64,000 nt of DNA. Source: Fretibacter rubidus. Its GTDB lineage: Bacteria > Pseudomonadota > Alphaproteobacteria > Caulobacterales > Maricaulaceae. Below the pieces are notes generated by a model that was given only the letters and a program-made list of their open reading frames with translations, was not told the DNA's origin and made no database searches. The position numbers and the translations under genes are program-made. Positions within the stretch are counted from its first letter, which is position 1; each line of letters starts with the position of its first letter. The DNA lies in assembly GCF_041429785.1 (NCBI RefSeq), contig NZ_CP163423.1, positions 1,550,001-1,614,000 on the forward strand, in the 5' to 3' direction. Below are positions 35,402 through 44,372 of this stretch, in pieces.

Positions 35402-36448
35402 CTAAGTCCAAGGGCGCCTTGGTTGCTTATCTTTTTTTGATACGTCCTCTGTAGACCGACGCCTTGGAGCGGGGCGGCTTTCGGTACCCAGCCTACCGCC
35501 ACCAAATTCAATCAGCGCCTTAATCCGTTTTTCAATCGGTGGGTGAGTTGCAAACACACCAGCAAAGCCCGTGCGTGGGTTCTCAAATGCCATCTCACGA
35601 ACCTCCGCGGGGACTTGGGTGAGTTCTGCATTACCAGATATTTTCTGTAGCGCCCGTATCATGGCGTCTGGGTTTTTTGTTAGCTCAACCGCCCCAGCAT
35701 CGGCCATAAATTCGCGACGCCGAGATAGCGAGAACCTAATAAGCAGCGCCAGCATATAAGATACAGCCACAATCGCAATGCCGATAAAAATAAGCGGCGC
35801 GGCATTGCCGCCTCCACTGCGCCTGTGATTATTGGTTCGCGATATATTCGTGCGCATCATCCCGCGAAACATGCCCTCCCCGATAAAGGAAAATATCCCG
35901 ACAAATATAACGGCAATAATCAAAAGCCGAACGTCCTTGTTTTCAATATGCGAAAGCTCATGCGCGATAACAGCCTCAAGCTCTTCGTCGTCAAGACGGT
36001 CCATTAATCCGCGTGTCAAAGTAACGGTATAATTCTTGGTTCGCACACCGCTGGCAAAGGCGTTCATCACTGGGGTCTCTATGACCTTTAATTTCGGCAT
36101 GACAATACCGCGCGAGATACACAGGTTTTCCAAAAGATTATAGGCGCGCGGCTCTTGTGAGGGGCTGACAGATTGGGATTTCGTCGCAAAATCAATCATT
36201 GCTTGGTGCCCCAAAAAGGCAACAGCAAACCATGCCCCGGCTGCACCGAGCGCGATTGGCGCTGTGCGTGGCAAGCTATCAAGGGCGAAATACAACCCGT
36301 CTTGGGTCGACATGTCTCCTTGAAGTCCTAAGAACACAAGCATCAAAGCCGTGGCCAAGGCAATCAGCAATACTGGAAAAAACGCCAACAAAAATATGCA
36401 GCGTAGATTATTATTCCAAATATGTGTTTTCAGACCGTAAGCTTGCAT
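35402..36448 (-). CDS. M48 family membrane metalloprotease (HtpX-like)
   Basis: 348 residues with two N-terminal membrane segments (about 17-40 and 63-82), the zinc motif HELSH (His163, Glu164, His167), and another hydrophobic region at about 217-242. Asp/Glu of the third ligand segment is in RREFMADAGAVELT. The C-terminal tail is short, basic and proline-rich. It lies 39 bases downstream of lemA; LemA-M48 pairs are common and are thought to act in envelope protein quality control. The pairing favours this over stand-alone HtpX. Confidence 0.92.
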   Translation of the reverse strand: MQAYGLKTHIWNNNLRCIFLLAFFPVLLIALATALMLVFLGLQGDMSTQDGLYFALDSLPRTAPIALGAAGAWFAVAFLGHQAMIDFATKSQSVSPSQEPRAYNLLENLCISRGIVMPKLKVIETPVMNAFASGVRTKNYTVTLTRGLMDRLDDEELEAVIAHELSHIENKDVRLLIIAVIFVGIFSFIGEGMFRGMMRTNISRTNNHRRSGGGNAAPLIFIGIAIVAVSYMLALLIRFSLSRRREFMADAGAVELTKNPDAMIRALQKISGNAELTQVPAEVREMAFENPRTGFAGVFATHPPIEKRIKALIEFGGGRLGTESRPAPRRRSTEDVSKKDKQPRRPWT

Positions 36449-36487
36449 CGCGTGTGGCCCTAATGTTGATGGGTCAGGACGGACACC

Positions 36488-37051
36488 CTAAGAGAAGTCC
36501 ACCTCGACAGGTGTTTGCAACGCAGTGCGCCCTTCTGGAGCTTCGAAAAACTCACGCGCAACAAAATTGAACGGCCCTGCAATCAACACAGCCGGGAACT
36601 GTTCGATGCCTGTGTTATATTCGCTAACCGCGTTATTATAAAAGCGGCGAGAGGCAGCAATTTTATTCTCAACGTCGGAAAGCTGGTCTTGCAATTGCAG
36701 GAAGTTCTCATTGGCTTTCAAATCTGGATAGGCCTCTGCAAGCGCGAAAAGCTTTCCAAGTGCCTGTTGCAGCATTCCTTCTGCAGCCGCTTGCCCCTGG
36801 ACAGAGCCTGCTGATACAGCTGCGTTACGCGCAGCGATAACCTCGTTAAAGGTCTCTTTCTCGTGCTTGGCATAACCTTTAACCGTATTGACTAATTGCG
36901 GTACAAGATCTTGGCGCTGTTTTAGCTGCACTTCAATGTCAGACCACGCCTGATTACACGTTTGGCGGAGCGCCACTAATCGGTTGTAAATACCGATAAT
37001 GATGAACGCGAGAACGACAATAATGCCGATTATCACAAGTAAAAATTCCAT
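36488..37051 (-). CDS. lemA: LemA family protein
   Basis: 187 residues: one N-terminal membrane helix (LLVIIGIIVVLAFIIIGIYN) and a long coiled helical domain with the family segments CNQAWSDIEVQLKQRQDLVPQLVNTV, AYPDLKANENFLQLQDQLSDVENKIAASRRFYNNAV and the FNFVAREFFEA end. The bulk should be periplasmic. Function is not established; the adjacent M48 protease gene is its usual partner. Confidence 0.95.
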   Translation of the reverse strand: MEFLLVIIGIIVVLAFIIIGIYNRLVALRQTCNQAWSDIEVQLKQRQDLVPQLVNTVKGYAKHEKETFNEVIAARNAAVSAGSVQGQAAAEGMLQQALGKLFALAEAYPDLKANENFLQLQDQLSDVENKIAASRRFYNNAVSEYNTGIEQFPAVLIAGPFNFVAREFFEAPEGRTALQTPVEVDFS

Positions 37052-37124
37052 AGTGTCTCTCCAAACCTATAATATTATCAATTAACGATAATTTGGGCGC
37101 TTTCACAAGCTTTAATTACGGCGC

Positions 37125-39383
37125 TCACGTCAATCTATTATCAGGCACAAAGCGCCCAATGCGGGAAAACCCACGCGGGGCCATACGACCAGCAGCAGCC
37201 CGTTTGCCTTCTAGCGTTGTCCATTCTGGTACACTGTTGGTGCGGCCTGAATTATCCACAAAGCTAAGGCCGTCTTCAGCCGCAAAAGTGGTGACGTCTG
37301 CCAAACCCCCATCTTTATATTTTTGAATTCGCACCCCCTTACCCCGGCTCATGACGGGGAGTTCCTCAACATCAAAAACAAGGATTTTACGGTTCTCACC
37401 AATGGCGGCGACCTTATCACCTTTAACGGCGATACAGCGCGCGGCCTCTGCGTCGCCCTTCACATTAAGCGTCTGCTTGCCCCCGCGAGTTGAAGCGATA
37501 ATATCCGCTTCGGCCACGCGGAAACCATAGCCTTCGGTACTGGCAATCAATAACTCTCGCGCCTCGTCATGCACAAATAGGCCAAGCGGGACGTGATCAT
37601 CTTCCAAATCAATCATCAAACGGATAGGCTCACCATTTCCGCGCCCCCCCGGCAGCTTATCTGCGCCAATAGTATAAAACTTACCATTAGTCGCAAATAA
37701 TATAATCTTATCAGTAGTTTCCGCTGGAACGATAAAAGCAGGCGCGTCGCCTTCTTTGAACTTAATGCTATCGACATCATCCACTCTGCCTTTTAGCGCA
37801 CGAATCCAGCCTTTCTCGGATAGGACAACCGTAATCGGTTCTTTGGTAATAAAGGCCGTTGCCAGATCAATCTCGATATCGGGCTGGTCAGCAAAGGTGC
37901 TGCGGCGTTTTCCGATGTCAGATTTGGCATTGTAGTCATTTTTGACGGCCTTGAGCTCGTCCGCAATGCTGGCCCATTGTTTCATATCAGAGCCAAGCAA
38001 AGCTTCGATATCGGCTTTCTCGGCCGCCAGCGTATCAAATTCAGACTTGATTTCAATTTCTTGCAACTTGTTCAAAGCGCGAAGGCGCATGTTGAGGATT
38101 GCGTCCGCCTGTCGCTCGGTCAGTTTAAAGGTCTTAATCAACTCCATTTTCGGTTCATCCTCGAACCGGATGATGCGAATAACCTCATCAAGGTTCAAAA
38201 AGGCAATCATATAGCCGTCAAGCACCTCCATACGGTCTTCAATCTTGCCAAGGCGCTGTCGTGAACGGCGCTGCAGCACCTCGCGGCGGTGATCAAGAAA
38301 CGCTTGTATCACCTCTCGGAGGTCCATGACACGTGGCGTCCGTGTCGCGTCCAAAACATTCATATTTAGCGACACACGGCTTTCAAGCTCAGACAGCTTA
38401 AACAAGCTTTCCATAAGGAGGTCTGGCTCAATATTTTTGCTCTTGGGTTCCAAGATGATGCGAATATCTTCGGCAAACTCGTCGCGAATATCCTCAAGCC
38501 ACGGGACTTTCTTTGTCTCAATCAACTCTGCTAACTTCTCGATCAGGCGTGATTTTTGTACCTGATAGGGTATTTCCGTGACAACAATCTGGTATAGCCC
38601 GCGCGGCAAATCTTCTTTGTGCCAGCGCGCCCGTACCTTAAACCCGCCTTTGCCAGTCTTATAGGCCTCCAACATATTTTCGCGCGGCTCTGTGATGATG
38701 CCCCCAGTCGGGAAATCGGGGCCTTGGATATAATTCATCAGCGTTTCAATACGCGCACTGGGTGTTTTAATCAGGTGCAGCGCCGCGTCACATATCTCGG
38801 CCACATTATGCGGCGGAATGGACGTCGCCATGCCCACAGCAATGCCTTGCGAGCCATTGGCCAGCAAGTTTGGAAATCCGCCGGGCAAGACAACGGGTTC
38901 TTCGTCCTCTTCATTATAGGTCGCGATAAAATCAACAGCGTCTTCGTCAATGCCCGCCAAAAGCGCGACACCCGCTGCTGTCATTTTGGCCTCAGTATAG
39001 CGCATGGCGGCTGCGCTATCGCCGTCAATATTGCCAAAATTCCCCTGCCCGTCGACCAGCGGATAGCGCGCGCTGAAGCTTTGCGACAACTTGACCAGCG
39101 CGTCATAAATCGACGCGTCACCATGCGGGTGATATTGGCCCATGACGTCACCCACAATCCTAGCGCATTTCTTATGCGCGTTTTCAGGATTGAGCTTTAA
39201 CATCCGCATCGCATAGAGGATGCGGCGGTGCACGGGTTTGAGGCCGTCACGCACATCGGGCAAAGCGCGCTGCGTAATCGTTGATAACGCATAGGCCAAA
39301 TATCGTGACGACAGCGCCGTATCGATATGTTCTTCAATAATGGAGTCGTCGCCGGGGACGCCGTCAATCGTCGTATCGCTCAT
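37125..39383 (-). CDS. parC: DNA topoisomerase IV subunit A
   Basis: 752 residues, the usual ParC length. It breaks and rejoins DNA to decatenate chromosomes together with ParE. The winged-helix domain contains [12 protein letters not shown] and the active tyrosine Tyr129 in [10 protein letters not shown]; the quinolone-region sequence [10 protein letters not shown] is wild-type-like (no obvious resistance change can be asserted from sequence alone). The C-terminal beta-pinwheel is shorter than that of GyrA and lacks a clear GyrA box, which favours ParC. It is the last gene of the glmU-to-parC run of minus-strand genes. Confidence 0.93.
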   Translation of the reverse strand: MSDTTIDGVPGDDSIIEEHIDTALSSRYLAYALSTITQRALPDVRDGLKPVHRRILYAMRMLKLNPENAHKKCARIVGDVMGQYHPHGDASIYDALVKLSQSFSARYPLVDGQGNFGNIDGDSAAAMRYTEAKMTAAGVALLAGIDEDAVDFIATYNEEDEEPVVLPGGFPNLLANGSQGIAVGMATSIPPHNVAEICDAALHLIKTPSARIETLMNYIQGPDFPTGGIITEPRENMLEAYKTGKGGFKVRARWHKEDLPRGLYQIVVTEIPYQVQKSRLIEKLAELIETKKVPWLEDIRDEFAEDIRIILEPKSKNIEPDLLMESLFKLSELESRVSLNMNVLDATRTPRVMDLREVIQAFLDHRREVLQRRSRQRLGKIEDRMEVLDGYMIAFLNLDEVIRIIRFEDEPKMELIKTFKLTERQADAILNMRLRALNKLQEIEIKSEFDTLAAEKADIEALLGSDMKQWASIADELKAVKNDYNAKSDIGKRRSTFADQPDIEIDLATAFITKEPITVVLSEKGWIRALKGRVDDVDSIKFKEGDAPAFIVPAETTDKIILFATNGKFYTIGADKLPGGRGNGEPIRLMIDLEDDHVPLGLFVHDEARELLIASTEGYGFRVAEADIIASTRGGKQTLNVKGDAEAARCIAVKGDKVAAIGENRKILVFDVEELPVMSRGKGVRIQKYKDGGLADVTTFAAEDGLSFVDNSGRTNSVPEWTTLEGKRAAAGRMAPRGFSRIGRFVPDNRLT

Positions 39384-39422
39384 GTTCTGTCCAAAGGTGG
39401 AAAGTGATTCGTGACCTATAGT

Positions 39423-40169
39423 CTAACGCGGTGTGGGCGCTCTTGCATGGCCTTCTTCGGTTAATCTGGTAATCATCTGTGCACGGGCGTCAGGAAGCGT
39501 GCGGTTTACGCCCCATTGCACCCGTGTTTCCAGAAAATACCCCGTCAGAGCCAATCCGTTATGCACGTCTTCTGGTGTTACGTAAGGTTGCCCCATCATA
39601 AAACTCGGAAGCGCGTAAAGCTTATCCAGATAGGGCTCTGCCGCACTAGCGCTGACCGCGCGGCCAGAGCGCGGGGACACGTGAGTCAGGTTATCATTGC
39701 TGCCCGTGGCGGCACAGGACGACAAATCAAGACCGTAACCCATGGCTTTCAAAAGCCCCGCTTCCCATTGCACAAATAAAGCGGGCCAAATATCGGGGTT
39801 ATCCATATTATCAAGCAGCACCTCAAAGGCGTCGTAAACATAGGGATGTGCTTCGCGTTCAGGCAGCGTTTCGCGGGCAATGGCACAGACGGCATTAAGT
39901 CCAGACAGCGCCATACGGTCATCCATCAATTCAGCCGCGCGAGACGTCAGGGCTTCGACGGTAAAATATCCCAAATGTTCAGAAAGCCGCGCGTGCCAAT
40001 CAAGTTGTATCTTATTACCAGGTTGCAGGACGGGGCGCATTTTACGCCCTACGCCGCCGCGCACAAGGCCCGCGTGACGGCCCCTATCACGGGTTAGAAC
40101 TTCGATAATTGCTGAAGTCTCGCCGTGTTTGCGCACGGACAGAACATACCCCTCTCCGCTCCAATCCAT
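39423..40169 (-). CDS. recO: DNA repair protein RecO
   Basis: 248 residues with the N-terminal OB-fold (MDWSGEGYVLSVRKHGETSAIIEVLTRDRGRHAGLVRGG) and the helical C-terminal domain with ALFVQWEAGLLKAMGYGLDLSSCAATG. It lacks the full four-cysteine zinc finger, as do many alphaproteobacterial RecO proteins. RecO loads RecA on gapped DNA with RecR. Nine bases separate it from era. Confidence 0.94.
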   Translation of the reverse strand: MDWSGEGYVLSVRKHGETSAIIEVLTRDRGRHAGLVRGGVGRKMRPVLQPGNKIQLDWHARLSEHLGYFTVEALTSRAAELMDDRMALSGLNAVCAIARETLPEREAHPYVYDAFEVLLDNMDNPDIWPALFVQWEAGLLKAMGYGLDLSSCAATGSNDNLTHVSPRSGRAVSASAAEPYLDKLYALPSFMMGQPYVTPEDVHNGLALTGYFLETRVQWGVNRTLPDARAQMITRLTEEGHARAPTPR

Positions 40170-40178
40170 TAGCGTGCC

Positions 40179-41141
40179 TTAGACATCAAAATTGAGTCCG
40201 CTTTCAGCATAGCGCGCGCGGTCGTCCGTCCATCCTTCGCGGACTTTCACGAAAAGAAACAGATGCACTTTGACACCCAACCAGTCTTGCATATCTTGGC
40301 GCGCACTCGCCCCAATATCACGAATAGTGCGTCCACCTTTACCCAGAACAATGGGTTTCTGGCTATCGCGTTTCACGTAAATGACTTGGTCTATACGAAT
40401 ATCGCCGTTTTTCTGCTTCGTCCATTTCTCAGTCTCCACCGTAGAGGCATAAGGCAATTCGTCATGAAGCCGTAGATAGAGTTTTTCACGCGTAATTTCG
40501 GCCGCCATGAGGCGAGACGGTAAATCAGCCGCTTGGTCTGGAGGATATAAAAATGGTCCTTCTGGCATAGCGCTGGCGAGCGTTTTTGATAGCGCGTCAA
40601 CACCGTCACGGTTCAGTGCAGAAATCAGGAAAATTTCGTTATAAAAAGTATGGTCTTTGAACGCGGCAATGACTTCAAGCAATTGATCATGCGGGATTTC
40701 ATCAATTTTATTAAGCGCGAGGCAAATAAGCCCCATTTTGCGGGTGGATAGACCTTTGGTGACGCGTTCGGTATCGGCGAAAGCCTTCTTATCCTGCGCT
40801 GTGGGTTCTTTGTGTAAGACTCGCAAGTAAGCTGGCGCGTCAACCACATGAATAACAGCGTTAGAATCGTCCACACCACTCCATGCGGCATGCACCATAG
40901 AACGCCCCAACCGGTCATCGCCACCGGCTTTAAATATGCCGGGTGTATCGACCAAAACGACTTGGGCCGTAGCGTCATCATTGTCTTTTAACATGGCAAT
41001 ACCGCGCACTTGGAACCGCGTGGTTTGCACCTTATGGGTCACAATCGATACTTTTTCACCGACAAGGGCGTTCACAAGGGTCGATTTACCTGCATTGGGC
41101 GCGCCAATAATGGCGGCAAAGCCTGCTTTTGTGTTTGTCAT
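40179..41141 (-). CDS. era: GTPase Era
   Basis: 320-residue GTPase that binds 16S rRNA and assists 30S assembly. G1 is GAPNAGKST (residues 13-21), G3 is DTPG, and G4 is NKID. The C-terminal KH domain includes VIYVKRDSQKPIVLGKGGRTIRDIG. The start overlaps the rnc stop by 4 bases, the classical rnc-era arrangement. Confidence 0.97.
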   Translation of the reverse strand: MTNTKAGFAAIIGAPNAGKSTLVNALVGEKVSIVTHKVQTTRFQVRGIAMLKDNDDATAQVVLVDTPGIFKAGGDDRLGRSMVHAAWSGVDDSNAVIHVVDAPAYLRVLHKEPTAQDKKAFADTERVTKGLSTRKMGLICLALNKIDEIPHDQLLEVIAAFKDHTFYNEIFLISALNRDGVDALSKTLASAMPEGPFLYPPDQAADLPSRLMAAEITREKLYLRLHDELPYASTVETEKWTKQKNGDIRIDQVIYVKRDSQKPIVLGKGGRTIRDIGASARQDMQDWLGVKVHLFLFVKVREGWTDDRARYAESGLNFDV

Positions 41142-41827
41142 AATGGCCAGTTTTCCAATAAATGTTGAGCGGCGTAACGTTCTGCGTCTTTTTTCGATTT
41201 ACCCGTGCCGCGCGCTGATCCAATTTTGGCGACGTCAACCTCGACCACAAATAGTGGGCGATGATCTGGGCCCGATTGTTCAATGACGCGGTAATCTGGC
41301 GCGCCCCCGCCGACAATTGACGATTTCTCTTGCAACTGCGTCTTTGGGTCTTTGGCGGCCTTTTTCATAACAAATTCAATCTCTTGCGCCCAAAACTTAT
41401 CATAAAAAACTTTGGCGGCTTCAATGCCGCCGTCCAGATAGATAGCGCCCAAGATAGATTCGCAAGCATCCCCTAAAATAGATGTTTTTTCGCGGCCACC
41501 TTGCTTGTCCTCTGATTGTGACATCAGAAGGGCATCACTCACCCCAATCGCTCGCGATACGCGCGCACAAGTTTCTTTGCGAACAAGCGCGTTTAGCCGC
41601 CTCGCAAGCGCACCCTCATCCTCTTGTGTCGCGTGAAACAACATCTCTGCGGTTAGCAATCCCAGTACGCGGTCGCCGAGAAACTCAAGCCGTTCGTAAT
41701 TAGCGATTTTGCGTTGTCCATCGCCATAAGATGAATGTGTCAGTGCTCGCCCAATGAGGCTTTTGTCTTTAAAGACATAGCCCATACGGCTCTCAAGGGC
41801 CGCAATTTTAAGGCCGTGACCATTCAT
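41138..41827 (-). CDS. rnc: Ribonuclease III
   Basis: 229 residues. The catalytic signature NYERLEFLGDRVLGLL and the second acidic site (GDACESILGAIYLDGG) are intact, and a double-stranded RNA-binding domain occupies the C-terminal 70 residues (DPKTQLQEKS to GTGKSKKDAERYAAQHLL). It processes rRNA precursors and other duplex RNAs. It overlaps lepB by one base and era by four. Confidence 0.97.
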   Translation of the reverse strand: MNGHGLKIAALESRMGYVFKDKSLIGRALTHSSYGDGQRKIANYERLEFLGDRVLGLLTAEMLFHATQEDEGALARRLNALVRKETCARVSRAIGVSDALLMSQSEDKQGGREKTSILGDACESILGAIYLDGGIEAAKVFYDKFWAQEIEFVMKKAAKDPKTQLQEKSSIVGGGAPDYRVIEQSGPDHRPLFVVEVDVAKIGSARGTGKSKKDAERYAAQHLLENWPL

Positions 41828-42606
41828 CAGTCTATGCCTTTGAAAAAGCGCTTGCCGTTTATCTTATACCACGTCCAAGGTTTTTTAATCGAGAAGTCTC
41901 GCTGCACCGACAACAGCACAAATTCGGCTTTGCCGATAAGGTTACCCGCCGCCACATAACCAACACCAGCGGGGGCAGGTAAACGGCTATCCCCCGAATG
42001 GTCACGGTTATCACCGAGGAAAAAGTAATGCCCCGCAGGCACGGTGAAAACCGAAGTGTTATCAGCCGGCGAGTTTTTCAAATCATCATAAATACGGTTT
42101 TTATCACCGCCAGGTAACGTCTCTATTTGGACTTCGACAGGGTCGTCATTGCCGTATCTATCAAGGCGAGTTTCTTCACCCTCTGTTGCAATACCGACGC
42201 GCTCTCCGTTGATATAAAGAACGCCACGTACCATTTGGATTTGGTCACCCGGTAGGCCGATCAGACGTTTGACGATGTTATTAGGCCCGCTATCAAGTTT
42301 GAATACAATGACGTCGCCGCGCTTAGGCTCGCGTTCAAAAAGGCGACCTGATTTCACGGGGAAAGGCAGCGGTGTCGCCGCATATTTCCCATAACCCAAT
42401 GAGTATTTAGATGTGATGATATAATCGCCTTGAATAAGGCCCGGTTGCATTGATCCTGACGGTATATGAAACGGTTGGAATAAAAATGTGCGTAAAACTA
42501 AGGCAATACCAACGGCCCACAACACAGTAGACACAGTTTCGCGAATTGCGCCGCCTTTTTTGTTATCCGCTTTGTCGTCTAGCTTATCTGTTTTGGTTTT
42601 ACTCAT
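41827..42606 (-). CDS. lepB: Signal peptidase I
   Basis: 259 residues with one N-terminal membrane helix (about residues 24-42), the catalytic serine in HIPSGSMQPGL and the general-base lysine in NNIVKRLIGLPGD, plus the C-terminal GDNRDHSGDSR box E. It removes signal peptides from exported proteins. A lysine- and aspartate-rich N-terminus of about 20 residues precedes the helix. It overlaps acpS and rnc. Confidence 0.97.
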   Translation of the reverse strand: MSKTKTDKLDDKADNKKGGAIRETVSTVLWAVGIALVLRTFLFQPFHIPSGSMQPGLIQGDYIITSKYSLGYGKYAATPLPFPVKSGRLFEREPKRGDVIVFKLDSGPNNIVKRLIGLPGDQIQMVRGVLYINGERVGIATEGEETRLDRYGNDDPVEVQIETLPGGDKNRIYDDLKNSPADNTSVFTVPAGHYFFLGDNRDHSGDSRLPAPAGVGYVAAGNLIGKAEFVLLSVQRDFSIKKPWTWYKINGKRFFKGID

Positions 42607-43013
42607 GCGTCCGTCTTGTCTCTATAAGCTTCGCATATAGCAAAAGCTTGCGCATAAGGATAATCATCTGTCAGACTAATATGCAAGCGCGCAAGCTGTC
42701 CGACTGGCGTTAGGCTTTTCAAACGATCGGTTGCACCGCGGTGTAATCGAATGGTCGGACGCCCAGAGGGGTCATTGGCAACCTCCACATCTTTCCATGT
42801 TAGGTGTCCTGTCCTGGGCCCTGCTAAAGCCTTGGCAACGGCCTCCTTGGCGGCGAAACGCTTGGCATAATAGCTGGCTTTTCCTGATTTAGGCTCGCAA
42901 TAAGCTTGTTCACCTGTCGTGAAAACGCGGTCAATAAAGCGTGCGCCATGCCGCTCGATGTTTTTCTCTATTCGGCGAATATCGCAGAGGTCCGTCCCTA
43001 TGCCGATAATCAT
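42603..43013 (-). CDS. acpS: Holo-[acyl-carrier-protein] synthase
   Basis: 136 residues. It attaches phosphopantetheine to acyl carrier protein. The signature IIGIGTDLCDIRRIEK with the magnesium-binding Asp, and the RFAAKEAVAKAL motif with its Glu, are both intact, as is the SLTDDYPYAQAFAI end. It shares ATGA overlaps with pdxJ upstream and lepB downstream, indicating translational coupling. Confidence 0.96.
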   Translation of the reverse strand: MIIGIGTDLCDIRRIEKNIERHGARFIDRVFTTGEQAYCEPKSGKASYYAKRFAAKEAVAKALAGPRTGHLTWKDVEVANDPSGRPTIRLHRGATDRLKSLTPVGQLARLHISLTDDYPYAQAFAICEAYRDKTDA

Positions 43014-43762
43014 ACGCGGGCAGCATCCATAATGCGGCGCATTTCCAAAATCGCAGGCTCCAAGCCCATAAATACAGCTTCCCCAATGATGAAATGCCCG
43101 ATGTTTAGCTCGACTGCCTCTGGAATAGCGGCAATATCGCTGACGTTATCAAATGTCAGACCATGACCCAAATGCACCTCAAGGCCGAGGCTATGCGCGT
43201 AGGTCGCGCCGTCTTGTAGCGTCTTTAGGATTTCAGCCGCTAATTCGATATTGTCATCCTCATGCGCATGAGCATAGGCCCCTGTGTGAAGTTCAACCAC
43301 AGCCGCGCCGCATGATTTTGCCGCATCAATCTGCGTGCGTTGCGCCTCTATAAATAGCGATACACGCGATCCGTTTTCTGTCAGCTCGCGCACAATCGGC
43401 GCAACGCTATTATGCTGACCCACGACATCAAGGCCGCCCTCTGTGGTGCGTTCTTCACGGCGTTCAGGCACTATGCAGACCGCTTTAGGCTTGAGGTCGA
43501 GCGCAATTTTCAACATCTCAGATGTCGCAGCCATTTCCATATTTAACGGTATATCTTCGCTCTCGCAAAGCGTTTGCAGACGCACCATGTCATCATCGCG
43601 CATATGGCGGCGGTCTTCGCGAAGGTGTGCGGTAATGCCGTCCGCACCGCTTTGTATAGCTGCCCACGCGCCTGCTACCGGGTCAGGGTGGGCGCCGCCG
43701 CGTGCATTACGAAGGGTCGCGACATGATCAATATTAACACCTAGGCGGAGTTTATCACTCAT
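43010..43762 (-). CDS. pdxJ: Pyridoxine 5'-phosphate synthase
   Basis: 250-residue TIM-barrel enzyme that makes pyridoxine 5'-phosphate from 1-deoxyxylulose 5-phosphate and 3-amino-2-oxopropyl phosphate. Diagnostic segments are LGVNIDHVATLRNARGG, ITAHLREDRRHM, VCIVPERREERTTEGGLDV and HLGHGLTFDNV. It follows pyrE after 3 bases. Confidence 0.97.
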   Translation of the reverse strand: MSDKLRLGVNIDHVATLRNARGGAHPDPVAGAWAAIQSGADGITAHLREDRRHMRDDDMVRLQTLCESEDIPLNMEMAATSEMLKIALDLKPKAVCIVPERREERTTEGGLDVVGQHNSVAPIVRELTENGSRVSLFIEAQRTQIDAAKSCGAAVVELHTGAYAHAHEDDNIELAAEILKTLQDGATYAHSLGLEVHLGHGLTFDNVSDIAAIPEAVELNIGHFIIGEAVFMGLEPAILEMRRIMDAARV

Positions 43763-43765
43763 GGC

Positions 43766-44353
43766 TTATAAATTCCGGCTACTAAAGACATGGGGGGGTA
43801 TCGCGGCGAGATCATCTGGCATGGCATCTTCGCGATAGGCGGGAAACGCTTTCGCCGCGAGTGAGATAAGCGGAACACCGATATCCGCTGTACCGTTAGA
43901 ACGGTCAAATATACACGCCCCGCCCACAACTTTGGCACCCGTTTTTTCAATGCTTTTGATACATTCACGCGATGACAGTCCGGTCGTGACAATATCTTCA
44001 ACCATCAAAACCTTTTGACCGGGCTCTAAGGAAAACCCGCGGCGGAGCGTGAACTCACCATTTTCACGCTCTGTAAAAATCGACTCAAGCCCCATATGAC
44101 GCGCCGTTTCATAGCCGGGAATAATCCCGCCCATAGCAGGCGCAACAATAATATCAGGCTGCACGGGTAATTCAGCCCTCACCTTATCAGCCAAAGCCTT
44201 GCAGAGCTTTTCTGTTAAGGCAGGATTTTTAAAGATAAATGCTTTTTGTAAGAAGACGGGGCTATGCAATCCCGATGACAAGATGAAGTGTCCTTCGAGC
44301 AAGGCTCCAGCTTCGCGAAATACATCTAAGACGTCATCAGTGTTCATTATCAA
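43766..44353 (-). CDS. pyrE: Orotate phosphoribosyltransferase
   Basis: 195 residues. It joins orotate to PRPP in pyrimidine synthesis. The PRPP-binding motif is [14 protein letters not shown], and [16 protein letters not shown] is the conserved loop region. Met3 (44347) is an equally possible start. It is placed between rsh and pdxJ, an order common in alphaproteobacteria. Confidence 0.95.
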   Translation of the reverse strand: MIMNTDDVLDVFREAGALLEGHFILSSGLHSPVFLQKAFIFKNPALTEKLCKALADKVRAELPVQPDIIVAPAMGGIIPGYETARHMGLESIFTERENGEFTLRRGFSLEPGQKVLMVEDIVTTGLSSRECIKSIEKTGAKVVGGACIFDRSNGTADIGVPLISLAAKAFPAYREDAMPDDLAAIPPHVFSSRNL

Positions 44354-44372
44354 TCTCGCTTAAGGCTAAGGT

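Noticed and set aside
38619-39200. 193-codon open frame on the plus strand opposite parC
   Set aside because: It is antisense to an intact, strongly conserved parC, and its translation shows no recognisable domain. It is explained by codon bias of parC.
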